Part shown: one piece after another, positions 12,100 to 27,800 of the stretch
Layout: every line of letters begins with the position of its first letter
Position numbering within the stretch: position 1 is the stretch's first letter
Source: Brassica napus
Taxonomy: Eukaryota; Streptophyta; Magnoliopsida; Brassicales; Brassicaceae
Assembly (NCBI RefSeq): GCF_020379485.1
Contig: NC_063452.1
Location: 33,937,608 to 34,001,607 of the forward strand
DNA: 64,000 nt
Direction of reading: 5' to 3'
Translations under genes and position numbers: made by a program
Notes under the pieces: generated by a model
Database searches by the model: none
Told to the model about the DNA's origin: nothing
The model's input: only the letters and a program-made list of their open reading frames with translations

Positions 12100-15000
12100 A
12101 TGAGATTTATTCAACTTCCTGGTGAGTCTCTACTATTTTAGGTATCCAAATCAACCTTCTTACACCGTGATTCATCCTGGTTTGATTAGACTGACGAAGA
12201 AGTTGTCATTTTCTCAAACATGAAAATTGGGATCCGTTGCTTTGAAAGTGGGGTAGTTTCTTTATCCTAACTCCTATGAGATTTATTCAACTTCCTGGTG
12301 AGTCTCCACTACTTTATGAATCCAAATCAAGCTTCTTACATCGCGATTCATCCTGGTTTGTTTAGATTGCCGAAGAAATTTTCATTTTTCCAAACAGGAA
12401 AACTAGGATCCCTTGCTTTGAAAGTGGGATAGCTTCTTCATCCTAACTCCTATGAAATTTATTGAACTTCCTGGTGATTGTCCACTACTTTATGTATCCA
12501 AATCAAGATTCTTACATCGCGAGTCATATTGGTTTGATTAGAATGACGAAGAAGTTGTTATATTCCGAAACAGGAAAACTGGGATCACCTGATTTGACAG
12601 TGGGATAGCTTCATCATCCTAACTCCTATGAGATTTATTCAACTTCCTAGGGAGTCTCTGCTATTTTATGTATCCAAATCAACCTTCTTACACCGTGATT
12701 CATCCTGGTTTGATTAGACTGACAAAGAAGTTGTCATTTTCTCAAACAGGAAAATTGGGATCCGTTGCTTTGAAAGTGGGGTAGCTTCTTCATCCTAACT
12801 CCTATGAGATTTATTCAACTTCCTGGTGAGTCTCCACTACTTTATGTATCCAAATCAAGCTTCTTACATCGCGATTCATCCTGGTTTGATTAGAATGACG
12901 AAGAAGTTGTCATTTTCCAAACGAGAAAACTGGGATCTCTTGCTTTGAAAGTGGGATAACTTCTTCATCCTAACTCCTATTACATTTATTCAACTTCCTG
13001 GTGATTGTCCACTACTTTATGTATCCAAATCAAGCTTCTTACATCCCGACTCATCCTGGTTTGATTAGAATGACGAAGAAGTTGTCATATTCCCAAACAG
13101 GAAAATTGGGATCCCTTTGTTTGAAAGTGGGATAGCTTCTTCATCCTAACTCCTATAAGATTTATTCAACTTCCTGGTGATTCTGCACTACATTATGTAT
13201 CCAAATCAAGCTTCTTACACCGTGATTCATCCTGGTTTGATTAGAAGGACGAAGAAGTTGTCATATTCCCAAACAGGAAACTGGGATCCCTTGCTTTGAA
13301 AGTGGGATAGCTTCTTCATCCTAACTCCTATGAAATTTATTGAACTTCCTGGTGATTGTCCACTACTTTATGTATCCAAATCAAGATTCTTACATCGCGA
13401 CTCATATTGGTTTGATTAGAATGACGAAGAAGTTGCTATATTCCGAAACAGGAAAACTAGGATCACCTGATTTGACAGTGGGATAGCTTCATCATCCTAA
13501 CTCCTATGAGATTTATTCAACTTCCTGGTGAGTCTCTACTATGTCATGTATCCAAATAATCCTTCTTACACCGTGATTCATCCTGGTTTGATTAGACTGA
13601 CGAAGAAGTTGTCATTTTCTCAAACAGGAAAATTGGGATCCGTTGCTTTGAAAGTGGGGTAGTTTCTTCATCCTAACTCCTATGAGATTTATTCAACTTC
13701 CTGGTGAGTCTCCACTACTTTATGTATCCAAATCAAGCTTCTTACATCGCGATTCATCCTGGTTTGATTAGAATGACATACAAGTTGTCATTTTCCCAAA
13801 CATGAAAACTGGGATCCCTTGCTTTGAAAGTGGGATAGCTTCTTCATCCTAACTCCTATGAAATTTATTGAACTTCCTGGTGATTGTCCACTACTTTATG
13901 TATCCAAATCAAGATTCTTACATCGCGACTCATCTTGGTTTGATTAGAATGACGAAGAAGTTGTCATATTTCCAAACGAGAAAACTGGGATCTCTTTCTT
14001 TGAAAGTGGGATAACTTCTTCATCATAACTCCTATTACATTTATTCAACTTCCTGGTGATTGTCCACTACTTTATGTATCCAAATCAAGCTTCTTTCATC
14101 CCGGCTCATCGTTGTTTTATTAGAATGACGAAGAAGTTGTCATATTCCCAAACAGGAAAATTGGGATCCCTTTGTTTGAAAGTGGGATAGCTTCTTCATC
14201 CTAACTCCTATAAGATTTATTCAACTTCCTGGTGATTCTCCACTACATTATGTATCCAAATCAAGCTTCTTACACCGTGATTCATCCTGGTTTGATTAGA
14301 AGGACGAAGAAGTTGTCATATTTCCAAACAGAAAAACTGGGATCCCTTGCTTTGAAAGTGGGGTAGCTTCTTCATCCTAACTCCTATAAGATTTATTCAA
14401 CTTCCTGGTGAGTCTCCACTACTTTTTGTATCCAAACCAAGCTTCTTACATCGCGATTCATCCTGGTTTGATTTGAATGCCGAAGAAATTTTCATTTTTC
14501 CAAACAAGAAAACTAGGATCCCTTGCTTTGAATGTGGGATAGCTTCTTCATCCTAACTCCTATGAAATTTATTCAACTTTATGGTGATTGTCCACTACTT
14601 TATGTATCCAAATCAATATTCTTACATCGTGACTCATCTTGGTATGATTAGAATGACGAAAAAGTTGTCATATTCCCAAACAAGAAAACTGGGATCCCTT
14701 GCTTTGAAAGTGGGATGGCTTCTTCATCCTAACTCCTATGAGATTTATTCAACTTCCTGCTGATTATCCACTACATTATGTATCCAAATCAAGTTTCTTA
14801 CACCGTGATTCATCTTGGTTTGATTAGAATGACGAAGAAGTTGTCAAATTCCCAAACAGGAAAAGTGGGATCACCTGATTTGAAAGTGGGATTGCTTTTT
14901 CATCCTAACTCCTATGAGTTTATTCAACTTCCTGTTGAGTCTCCACTATTTTATGTATCCAAATCAAGATTTTTACATCGCGACTAGTCCTGGTTTGATT

Positions 15001-18000
15001 AGAATGACGAAGAAGTTGTCATATTCAAAAACAGGAAAACTGGGATCCTTTGCTTAAATTTATTCAACTTCCCGGTGAGTCTCCACTACTTTATGTATCC
15101 AAATCAAGATTCTTACATCGCGTTTTATCCTGGTTTGATTAGAATGAGGAAGAAGTTGTCATTTTCCCAAACAAGAAAACTGGGATCCCTTGCTTTGAAA
15201 GTGGGATAGATTCTCCTTCCTAACTCCTATGAAATTTATTGAACTTCCTGGTGATTGTCCACTACATTATGTATCCAAATCAAGATTTTACATCGCGACT
15301 CATCTTGGTTTGATTAGAATGACGAAGAAGTTGTCATATTCCCAAACAAGAAAACTGGGATCCCTTGCTTTGAAAGTGGGATAGCTTCTTCATCCTAACT
15401 CCTATGACATTTATTCAACTTCCTGGTGATTGTCCACTACTTTATGTATCCAAATCAAGTTTCTTACACCGTGATTCATCATGGTTTGATTAGAATGAAG
15501 AAGAAGTTGTTATATTCCCAAACAGGAAAACTGGGATCACCTAATTTGAAAGTGGGATAGCTTCATCATCCTAACTCCTATGAGATTTATTCAACTTCCT
15601 GGTGAGTCTCTACTATTTTATGTATCCAAATCAACCATCTTACACCGTGATTCATCCTTGTTTGATTAGACTGGCGAAGAAGTTGTCATTTTCCCAAACA
15701 GGAAAATTGGGATCCCTTGCTTTGAAAGTGGGATAGCTTCTTCATCCTAACTCCTATGAGATTTATTCAACTTACTGGTGAGTCTCCACTACTTTATGTA
15801 TCCAAACCAAGCTTCTTACATCGTGATTCATCCTGGTTTGATTAGAATGACGAACAAGTTGTCATTTTCCCAAACAGGAAAACTGGGATCCCTTGCTTTG
15901 AAAGTGGGGTAGCTTCTTTATCCTAACTCCTATGAAATTTATTGAACTTACTAGTGATTGTCCACTACTTTATGTATCCAAATCAAGATTCTTACATCGC
16001 GAGTCATCTTAGTTTGATTAAAATGACGAAGAAGTTGTCATATTCCCAAACAAGAAAACTGGGATCCCTTGCTTTGAAAGTGGGATGGCTTCTTCATCCT
16101 AACTCCTATGACATTTATTCAACTTCCTGGTGATTGTCCACAACTTTATGTATCCAAATCAAGCTTCTTACATCCTGACTCATCCTGGTTTGATTAGAAT
16201 GACGAAGAAGTTGTCATTTTCCCAAACAGGAAACCTGGGATCCCTTGCTTTGAAAGTGGGATAGATTCTTCATCCTAACTCCTATGAAATTTATTCAACT
16301 TCCTGGTGATTTTCCACTACTTTATGTATCCAAATCAATATTCTTACATCGCGACTCATCTTGGTATGATTAGAATGACGAAGAAGTTTTCATATTCCCA
16401 AACAAGAAAACTGGGATCCCTTGCTTTGAAGTGGGATGGCTTCTTCATCCTAACTCCTATGAGATTTATTCAACTTCCTGCTGATTCTCCACTACATTAT
16501 GTATCCAAATCAAGCTTCTTACACCGGGATTCATCTTGGTTTGATTAGAATGACGAAGAAGTTGTCATTTTCCCAAACAGGAAAATTGGGATCCCTTGCT
16601 TTGAAAGTGGGATAGCTTCTTCATCCTAACTCCTATGAGATTTATTCAACTTCCTGGTGAGTCTCCACTACTTTATGTATCCAAATCAAGCTTCTTACAT
16701 CGCGATTCATCCTGGTTTGATTAGAATGCCGAAGAAATTTTCATTTTCCCAAACAAGAAAACTAGGATCCCTTGCTTTGAAAGTGGGATAGCTTCTTCAT
16801 CCTAACTCCTATGAAATTTATTGAACTTCCTGGTGATTGTCCACTACTTTATGTATCCAAATCAAGATTCTTACATCGCGACTCATATTGGTTTTATTAG
16901 AATGACGAAAAAGTTGTAATATTCCTAAACAGGAAAACTGGGATCACCTGATTTGAAAGTGGGATAGCTTCATCATCCTAACTCCTATGAGATTTATTCA
17001 ACTTCCTGGTGAGTCTCTACTATTTTATGTATCCAAATCAACCTTCTTACACCGTGATTCATCCTGGTTTGATTAGACTGACGAAGAAGTTGTCATTTTC
17101 TCAAACAGGAAAATTGGGATCCGTTGCTTTGAAAGTGGGGTAGCTTCTTCATCCTAACTCCTATGAGATTTATTCAACTTCCTGGTGAGTCTCCACTACT
17201 TTATGTATCCAAATCAAGCTTCTTACATCGTGATTCATCCTGGTTTGATTAGAATGACGAACAAGTTGTCATTTTCCCAAACATGAAAACTGGGATCCCT
17301 TGCTTTGAAAGTGGGATAGCTTCTTCATCCTAACTCCTATGAAATTTATTCAACTTCCTGGTGATTATCCACTACTTTATGTATCCAAATCAAGATTCTT
17401 ACATCGTGACTCATCTTGGTTTGATTAGAATGACGAAGAAGTTGTCATATTTCCAAACGAAAAAACTTGGATCTCTTGCTTTGAAAGTGGGATAACTTCT
17501 TCATCCTTACTCCTATTGCATTTATTCAACTTCCTGGTGATTGTCCACTACTTTATGTATCCAAATCAAGCTTCTTACATCACGACTCATCCTGGTTTGA
17601 TTAGAATGACGAAGAAGTTGTCATATTCCCAAACAGGAAAATTGGGATCCCTTTGTTTGAAAGTGGGATAGCTTCTTCATCCTAACTCCTATAAGATTTA
17701 TTCAACTTCCTGGTGATTCTCCAGTACATTATGTATCCAAATCAAGCTTCTTACACCGTGATTCATCCTGGTTTGATTAGAAGGACGAAGAAGTTGTCAT
17801 ATTCCCAAACAGGAAATTGGGATCCCTTGCTTTGAAAGTGGGATAGCTTCTTCATCCTAACTCCTATGAAATTTATTGAACTTCCTGGTGATTGTCCACT
17901 ACTTTATGTATCTAAATCAAGATCCTTACATCACGACTCATATTGGTTTGATTAGAATGAGGAAGTAGTTGTTATATTCCGAAACATGAAAACTGGGATC

Positions 18001-18900
18001 ACCTGATTTGACAGTGGGATAGCTTCATCATCCTAACTCCTATGAGATTTATTCAACTTCCTGGTGAGTCTCTACTATTTTATGTATCCAAATCATCCTT
18101 CTTACACCGTGATTCATCCTGGTTTGATTAGACTGACAAAGAAGTTGTCATTTTCTCAAACAGGAAAATTGGGATCCGTTGCTTTGAAAGTGGGGTAGCT
18201 TCTTCATCCTAACTCCTATGAGATTTATTCAATTTCCTGGTGAGTCTCCACTACTTTATGTATCAAAATCAAGCTTCTTACATCGCGATTCATCCTGGTT
18301 TGATTAGAATGACGAACAAGTTGTCATTTTCCAAAACATGAAAACTGGGATCCCTTGCTTTGAAAGTGGGATAGCTTCTTCATCCTAACTCCTATGAAAT
18401 TTATTGAACTTCCTGGTGATTGTCCACTACTTTATGTATCCAAATCAAGATTCTTACATCGCGACTCATCTTGGTTTGATTAGAATGACGAAGAAGTTGT
18501 CATATTTCCAAACGAGAAAACTGGGATCTCTTGCTTTGAAAGTGGGATAGCTTCTTCATCCTAACTCCTATGACATTTATTCAACTTCCTGGTGATTGTC
18601 CACTACTTTATGTATCCAAATCAAGCTTCTTACATCCCGACTCATCCTGATTTGATTAGAATGACGAAGAAGTTGTCATATTTCCAAACGGGAAAATTGG
18701 GATCCCTTTGTTTGAAAGTGGGATAGCTTCTTCATCCTAACTCCTATAAGATTTATTCAACTTCGAGGTGATTCTCCACTACATTATGTATCCAAATAAA
18801 TCTTCTTACACCGTGATTCATCCTGGTTTGATTAGAAGGACGAAGAAGTTGCCATATTCCCAAAAAGGAAAACTGGGATCCCTTGCTTTGAAAGTGGGGT
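12100..18900 (-). repeat. 6-monomer (~1055 bp) higher-order repeat zone
   Basis: Rare variants recur at multiples of the monomer, most clearly at 1055 bp. TTAGAAGGACGAAG occurs at 13241, 14296, 17777 and 18832 (steps of 1055, 3481 and 1055). AAACGAGAAAAC or its derivative occurs at about 12920, 13975, 17457 and 18511 (steps of about 1055, 3482 and 1054). GGATCCGTTGC occurs at 12758, 13636, about 17120 and 18174. The steps agree for independent markers, so blocks of six monomers were amplified together. The same markers reappear near 21150 and 21467. Confidence 0.75.
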
Positions 18901-21900
18901 AGCTTCTTCATCATAACTCCTATGAGATTTATTCAACTTCCTGGTGAGTCTCCACTACTGTATGTATCCAAATAAAGCTTCTTACATCGCGATTCATCCT
19001 GGTTTGATTAGAATGACGAAGAAGTTGTCATTTTCCCAAACAAGAAAACTAGGATCCCTTGCTTTGAAAGTGGGATAGCTTCTTCATCCTAACTCCTATG
19101 AAATTTATTCAACTTCCCGGTGAGTCTCCACTACTTTATGTATCCAAATCAAGATTCTTACATCACGATTTATCCTGGTTTGATTAGAATGAGGAAGAAG
19201 TTGTCATTTTCCCAAACAAGAAAACTGGGATCCCTTGCTTTGAAAGTGGGATAGATTCTCCATCCTAACTCCTATGAAATTTATTGAACTTCCTGGTGAT
19301 TGTCCACTACATTATGTATCCAAATCAAGATTTTACATCGCGACTCATCTTGGTTTGATTAGAATGACGAAGAAGTTGTCATATTCCCAAACAAGAAAAC
19401 TGGGATCCCTTGCTTTGAAAGTGGGATAGCTTCTTCATCCTAACTCCTATGAAATTTATTCAACTTCCTGGTGATTGTCCACTACTTTATGTATCCAAAT
19501 CAAGTTCTTACACCGTGATTCATCATGGTTTGATTAGAATGACGAAGAAGTTGTCATATTCCCAAACAGGAAAACTGGGATCACCTGCTTTGAAAGTGGG
19601 ATAGCTTCATCATCCTAACTCCTATGAGATTTATTCAACTTCCTGGTGAGTCTCTACTACTTTATGTATCCAAATCAAGCATCTTACACCGTGATTCATC
19701 CTGGTTTGATTAGAATGACGAAGAAGTTGTCATTTTCCCAAACAGGAAAATGGGATCCCTTGCTTTGAAAGTGGGATAGCTTCTTCATCCTAACTCCTAT
19801 GAGATTTATTCAACTTCCTGGTGAGTCTCCACTACTTTATGTATCCAAATCAAGCTTCTTACATCGTGATTCATCCTGGTTTGATTAGAATGACGAAGAA
19901 GTTGTCATTTTCCCAAACAGGAAAACTGGGATCCCTTGCTTTGAAAGTGGGGTAGCTTCATTATCCAAACTCCTATGAAATTTATTGAACTTCCTGGTGA
20001 TTGTCCACTACTTTATGTATCCAAATCAATATTCTTACATCGCGACTCATCTTGGTTTGATTAGAATGACGAAGAAGTTGTCATATTCCCAAACAAGAAA
20101 ACTGGGATCCCTTGCTTTGAAAGTGGGATAGCTTCTTCATCCTAACTCCTATGACATTTATTCAACTTCCTGGTGATTGTCCACTACTTTATGTATCCAA
20201 ATCAAGCTTCTTACATCCTGACTCATCCTGGTTTGATTAGAATGACGAAGAAGTTGTCATTTTCCCAAACAGGAAAACTGGGATCCCTTGCTTTGAAAGT
20301 GGGATAGCTTCTTCATCCTAACTCCTATGAAATTTATTCAACTTCCTGGTGATTCTCCACTACTTTATGTATCCAAATCAAGATTCTTACACCGGGATTC
20401 ATCTTGGTTTGATTAGACTGACGAAGAAGTTGTCAATTTCTCAAACAGGAAAATTGGGATCCCTTGCTTTGAAAGTGGGATAGTTTCTTCATCCTAACTC
20501 CTATGAGATTTATTCAACTTCCTGGTGATTGTCCACTACTTTATGTATCCAAATCAAGATTCTTACATCGCGACTCATATTGGTTTGATTAGAATGACGA
20601 AGAAGTTGTTATATTCCCAAACAGGAAAACTGGGATCACCTGATTTGACAGTGGGATAGCTTCATCATCCTAACTCCTATGAGATTTATTCAACTTCCTG
20701 GTGAGTCTCTACTATTTTATGTATCCAAATCAACCTTCTTACACCGTGATTCATCCTGGTTTGATTAGACTGACGAAGAAGTTGTCATTTTTCAAACAGG
20801 AAAATGGGATCCCTTGCTTTGAAAGTGGGATAGCTTCTTCATCCTAACTCCTATGAGATTTATTCAACTTCCTGGTGAGTCTCCACTACTTTATGTATCC
20901 AAATCAAGCTTCTTACATCGTGATTCATCCTGGTTTGATTAGAATGACGAAGAAGTTGTCATTTTCCCAAACAGGAAAACTGGGATCCCTTGCTTTGAAA
21001 GTGGGATAGCTTCTTCATCCTAACTCCTATGAAATTTATTGAACTTCCTGGTGATTGTCCACTACTTTATGTATCCAAATCAAGATTCTTACATCGTGAC
21101 TCATCTTGGTTTGATTAGAATGACGAAGAAGTTGTCATATTTCCAAACGAAAAAACTTGGATCTCTTGCTTTGAAAGTGGGATAACTTCTTCATCCTAAC
21201 TCCTATGACATTTATTCAACTTCCTGGTGATTGTCCACTACTTTATGTATCCAAATCAAGCTTCTTACATCACGACTCATCCTGGTTTGATTAGAATGAC
21301 GAAGAAGTTGTCATATTCCCAAACAGGAAAATTGGGATCCCTTTGTTTGAAAGTGGGATAGCTTCTTCATCCTAACTCCTATAAGATTTATTCAACTTCC
21401 TGGTGATTCTCCACTACATTATGTATCCAAATCAAGCTTCTTACACCGTGATTCATCCTGGTTTGATTAGAAGGACGAAGAAGTTGTCATATTCCCAAAC
21501 AGGAAACTGGGATCCCTTGCTTTGAAAGTGGGATAGCTTCTTCATCCTAACTCCTATGAAATTTATTGAACTTCCTGGTGATTGTCCACTACTTTATGTA
21601 TCTAAATCAAGATCTTACATCACGACTCATATGGTTTGATTAGAATGACGAAGAAGTTGTCATATTCCCAAACAGGAAAACTGGGATCACCTGATTTGAA
21701 AGTGGGATAGCTTCTTCATCCTAACTCCTATGAGATTTATTCAACTTCCTGGTGATTCTCCACTACTTTATGTATCCAAATCAAGCTTCTTACACCGTGA
21801 TTCATCCTGGTTTGATTAGAATGACAAAGAAGTTGTCATTTTCCCAAACAGGAAAATTGGGATCCCTTGCTTTGAAAGTGGGATAGCTTCTTCATCCTAA

Positions 21901-24899
21901 CTCCTATGAGATTTATTCAATTCCTGGTGATCTCCACTACTTTATGTATCCAAATCAAGCTTCTTACATCGCGATTCATCCTGGTTTGATTAGAATGACG
22001 AAGAAGTTGTCATTTTCCAAACAGAAAACTGGGATCCCTTGCTTTGAAAGTGGGATAGCTTCTTCATCCTAACTCCTATGAAATTTATTTAACTTCCTGG
22101 TGATTGTCCACTACTTTATGTATCCAAATGAAGATTCTTACATCGCGACTCATCCTGGTTTGATTAGAATGACGAAGAAGTTGTCATATTTCCAAACAGA
22201 AAACTGGGATCCTTGCTTTGAAAGTGGGATACTTCTTCATCCTAACTCCTATGACATTTATTCAACTTCCTGGTGATTGTCCACTACTTTATGTATCCAA
22301 ATCAAGCTTCTTACATCCCGACTCATCCTGATTTGATTAGAATGACGAAGAAGTTGTCATATTTCCAAACGGGAAAATTGGGATCCCTTTGTTTGAAAGT
22401 GGGATAGCTTCTTCATCCTAACTCCTATAGATTTATTCAACTTCCTGTGATTCTCCACTACTTATGTATCCAAATCAAGCTTCTTACACCGTGATTCATC
22501 CTGGTTTGATTAGAATGACGAAGAAGTTGTCATATTCCCAAAAAGGAAACTGGGATCCCTTGCTTTGAAAGTGGGATAGCTTCTTCATCCTAACTCCTGA
22601 GATTTATTCAACTTCCTGGTGAGTCTCCACTACTTTATGTATCCAAATAAAGCTTCTTACATCGCGATTCATTCTGGTTTGATTAGAATGACGAAGAAGT
22701 TTTCATTTCCCAAACAGAAAACTGGGATCCCTTGCTTTGAAAGTGGGATAGCTTCTTCATCCTAACTCCTATGAAATTTATTCAACTTCCTGGTGAGTCT
22801 CCACTACTTTATGTATCCAAATCAAGATTCTTACATCGCGATTCATCCTGGTTTGATTAGAATGACGAAGAAGTTGTCATTTTCCCAAACAGGAAAACTG
22901 GGATCCCTTGCTTTGAAAGTGGGATAGCTTCTTCTTCCTAACTCCTATGAAATTTATTCAACTTCCTGGTGATTGTCCACTACTTTATGTATCCAAATCA
23001 AGATTTTACATCGCGACTCATCTTGGTTTGATTAGAATGACGAAGAAGTTGTCATATTCCCAAACAGGAAACTGGGATCCCTTGCTTTGAAAGTGGGATA
23101 GCTTCTTCATCCTAACTCCTATGACATTTATTCAACTTCCTGGTGATTGTCCACTACTTTATGTATCCAAATCAAGCTTCTTACACCGTGATTCATCCTG
23201 GTTTGATTAGAATGACGAAGAAGTTGTCATATTCCCAAACAGGAAAACTGGGATCACCTGTTTGAAAGTGGGATAGCTTCTTCATCCTAACTCCTATGAG
23301 ATTTATTCAACTTCCTGGTGATTCTCCACTATTTATGTATCCAAATCAAGCTTCTTACACCGTGATTCATCCTGGTTTGATTAGAATGACGAAGAAGTTG
23401 TCATTTTCCCAAACAGGAAAATTGGGATCCCTTGCTTTGAAAGTGGGATAGCTTCTTCATCCTAACTCCTATGAGATTTATTCAACTTCCTGGTGAGTCT
23501 CCACTACTTTATGTATCCAAATCAAGCTTCTTACATCGTGATTCATCCTGGTTTGATTAGAATGACGAAGAAGTTGTCATTTTCCCAAACAGGAAAACTG
23601 GGATCCCTGCTTTGAAAGTGGGATAGCTTCTTCATCCTAACTCCTATGAAATTTATTCAACTTCCTGGTGATTGTCCACTACTTTATGTATCCAAATCAA
23701 GAGTCTTACATCGCGACTCATCCTGGTTTGATTAAAATGACGAAGAAGTTGTCATATTCCCAAACAGGAAAACTGGGATCCCTTGCTTTGAAAGTGGGAT
23801 AGCTTCTTCATCCTAACTCCTATGACATTTATTCAACTTCCTGGTGATTGTCCACTACTTTATGTATCCAAATCAAGCTTCTTACATCCTGACTCATCCT
23901 GGTTTGATTAGAATGACGAAGAAGTTGTCATTTTCCCAAACAGGAAACCTGGGATCCCTTGCTTTGAAAGTGGGATAGATTCTTCATCCTAACTCCTATG
24001 AAATTTATTAAACTTCCTGGTGATTTTCCACTACTTTATGTATCCAAATCAATTCTTACATCGCGACTCATCTTGGTATGATTAGAATGACGAAGAAGTT
24101 GTCATATTCCCAAACAAGAAAACTGGGATCCCTTGCTTTGAAAGTGGGATAGTTTCTTCATCCTAACTCCTATGAGATTTATTCAACTTCCTGCTGATTC
24201 TCCACTACATTATGTATCCAAATCAAGATTCTTACACCGGGATTCATCTTGGTTTGATTAGACTGACGAAGAAGTTGTCAATTTCTCAAACAGGAAAATT
24301 GGGATCCGTTGCTTTGAAAGTGGGGTAGCTTCTTCATCCTAACTCCTATGAGATTTATTCAACTTCCTGGTGATTGTCACTACTTTATGTATCCAAATCA
24401 ACTTCTTACATCGCGACTCATCCTGGTTTGATTAGAATGACGAAGAAGTTGTCATATTCCCAAACAGGAAAACTGGGATCCCTGATTTGAAAGTGGGATA
24501 GCTTCTTCATCCTAACTCCTATGAGATTTATTCAACTTCCTGGTGAGTCCTACTATTTTATGTATCCAAATCAACTTCTTACACCGTGATTCATCCTAGT
24601 TTGATTAGAATGACGAAGAAGTTGTCATTTTCCCAAACAGAAAAACTGGGATCCCTTGCTTTGAAAGTAGGATAGCTTCTTCATCCTAACTCCTATGAGA
24701 TTTATTCAACTTCCTGGTGATTGTCCACTACCTTATGTATCCAAATCAAGCTTCTTACATCGCGACTCATCCTGGTTTGATTAAAATGACGAAGAAGTTG
24801 TCATATTCCCAAACAGGAAAACTGGGATCCCTTGCTTTGAAAGTGGGATAGCTTCTTCATCATCCTAACTCCTATGACATTTATTCAACTTCCTGGTGA

Positions 24900-27800
24900 T
24901 TGTCCACTACTTTTGTATCCAAATCAATCTTCTTACATCCCGACTCATCCTGGTTTGATTAGAATGACGAAGAAGTTGTCATTTTCCTAAACGTGAAAAC
25001 TGGGATCCATTGCTTTGAAAGTGGGATAGATTCTTCATCCTAACTCCTATGATATTTATTCAACTTCCTGGTGATTGTCCACTACTTTATGTATCCAAAT
25101 CAGTATTCTTACATCACGACTCATCTTGGTATGATTAGAATGACGAAGAAGTTGTCATATTCCCAAACAGGAAACTGGGATCCCTTGCTTTAAAGTGGGA
25201 TACTTCTTCATCCTAACTCCTATGAGATTTATTCAACTTCCTGGTGATTCTCCAGTACATTATGTATCCAAATCAAGCTTCTTACACCGTGATTCATCCT
25301 GGTTTGATCAGAAGGACGAAGAAGTTGTCATATTCCCAAACAGGAAACTGGGATCCCTTGCTTTAAAAGTGGGATAGCTTCTTCATCCTAACTCCTATGA
25401 AATTTATTGAACTTCCTGGTGATTGTCCACTACTTTATGTATCCAAATCAAGCTCCTACATCGCGACTCATCCTGGTTTGATTAGAATGACGAAGAAGTT
25501 GTCATATTCCCAAACAGAAAACTGGGATCCCTGCTTTGAAAGTGGGATAGCTTCATCATCCTAACTCCTATGAGATTTATTCAACTTCCTGGTGAGTCTC
25601 TACTATTTTATGTATCCAAATCATCCTTCTTACACCGTGATTCATCCTGGTTTGATTAGAATGACGAAGAAGTTGTCATTTTTCCAAACAGAAAATGGGA
25701 TCCCTTGCTTTGAAAGTTGGATACCTTCTTCATCCTAACTCCTATGAGATTTATTCAACTTCCTGGTGAGTCTCCACTACTTTATGTATCCAAATCAAGC
25801 TTCTTACATCGCGATTCATCCTGGTTTGATTAGAATGACGAAGAAGTTGTCATTTTCCCAAACAGGAAAACTGGGATCCCTTGCTTTGAAATTGGATAGC
25901 TTCTTCATCCTAACTCCTATGAAATTTATTCAACTTCCTGGTGATTGTCCACTACTTTATGTATCCAAATCAAATTCTTACATCGTGATTCATCTTGGTT
26001 TGATTAGAATGACGAAGAAGTTGTCATATTTCCAAACAGAAAACTGGGATCTCTTGCTTTGAAAGTGGATAGCTTCTTCATCCTAACTCCTATTACATTT
26101 ATTCAACTTCATGGTGATTGTCCACTACTTTATGTATCCAAATCAAGCTTCTTACATCCCGACTCATCCAGATTTGATTAGAATGACGAAGAAGTTGTCA
26201 TATTTCCAAACGGGAAAATTGGGATCCCTTTGTTTGAAAGTGGGATAGCTTCATCATCCTAACTCCTATGAGATTTATTCAACTTCCTGGTGAGTCTCTA
26301 CTATTTTATGTATCCAAATCAACCATCTTACACCGTGATTCATCCTTGTTTGATTAGACTGGCGAATAAGTTGTCATTTTCCCAAACAGAAAAACTGGGA
26401 TCCCTTGCTTTGAAAGTAGGGTAGCTTCTTTATCCTAACTCCTATGAGATTTATTGAACTAACTAGTGATTGTCCACTACTTTATGTATCCAAATCAAGA
26501 TTCTTACATCGCGACTCATCTTTGTTTGATTAAAATGACGAAGAAGTTGTCATATTCCCAAACAAGAAAACTGGGATCCCTTGCTTTGAAAGTGGGATGG
26601 CTTCTTCATCCTAACTCCTCTGACATTTATTCAACTTCCTGGTGATTGTCCACTACTTTTGTATCCAAATCAATCTTCTTAAATCCCGACTATCCTGGTT
26701 TGATTAGAATGACGAAGAAGTTGTCATTTTCCTAAACGTGAAAACTGGGATCCATTGCTTTGAAAGTGGGATAGATTCTTCATCCTAACTCCTATGATAT
26801 TTATTCAACTTCCTGGTGATTGTCCACTACTTTATGTATCCAAATCAGTATTCTTACATCACGACTCATCTTGGTATGATTAGAATGACGAAGAAGTTGT
26901 CATATTCCCAAACAAGAAAACTGGGATCCCTTTCTTTAAAAGTGGGATGGCTTCTTCATCCTAACTCCTATAAGATTTATTCAACTTCCTGGTGATTCTC
27001 CAGTACATTATGTATCCAAATCAAGCTTCTTACACCGTGATTCATCCTGGTTTGATTAGAAGGACGAAGAAGTTGTCATATTCCCAACAGGAAACTGGGA
27101 TCCCTTGCTTTGAAAGTGGGATAGCTTCTTCATCCTAACTCCTATGAAATTATTCAACTTCCTGGTGATTGTCCACTACTTTATGTATCCAAATCAATAT
27201 TCTTACATCGCGACTCATCTTGGTTTGATTAGAATGACGAAGAAGTTGTCATATTCCCAAACAGGAAAACTGGGATCACCTGCTTTGAAAGTGGATAGCT
27301 TCTTCATCCTAACTCCTATGAGATTTATTCAACTTCCTGGTGAGTCTCTACTACTTTATGTATCCAAATCAACCTTCTTACACCGTGATTCATCCTGGTT
27401 TGATTAGACTGACGAAGAAGTTGTCATTTTCCCAAACAGGAAAATTGGGATCCCTTGCTTTGAAAGTGGGATAGCTTCTTCATCCTAACTCCTATGAGAT
27501 TTATTCAACTTCCTGGTGATTCTCCACTACTTTATGTATCCAAATCAAGCTTCTTACATCGCGATTCATCCTGGTTTGATTAGAATGACGAAGAAGTTGT
27601 CATTTTTCCAAAATAGAAAACTGGGATCCCTTGCTTTGAAAGTGGGATAGCTTCTTCATCCTAACTCCTATGAAATTTATTGAACTTCCTGGTGATTGTC
27701 CACTACTTATGTATCCAAATCAAGATTCTTACATCGCGATTCATCTTGTTTGATTAGAATGACGAAGAAGTTGTCATTTTCCCAAACAGAAAACTGGGAT

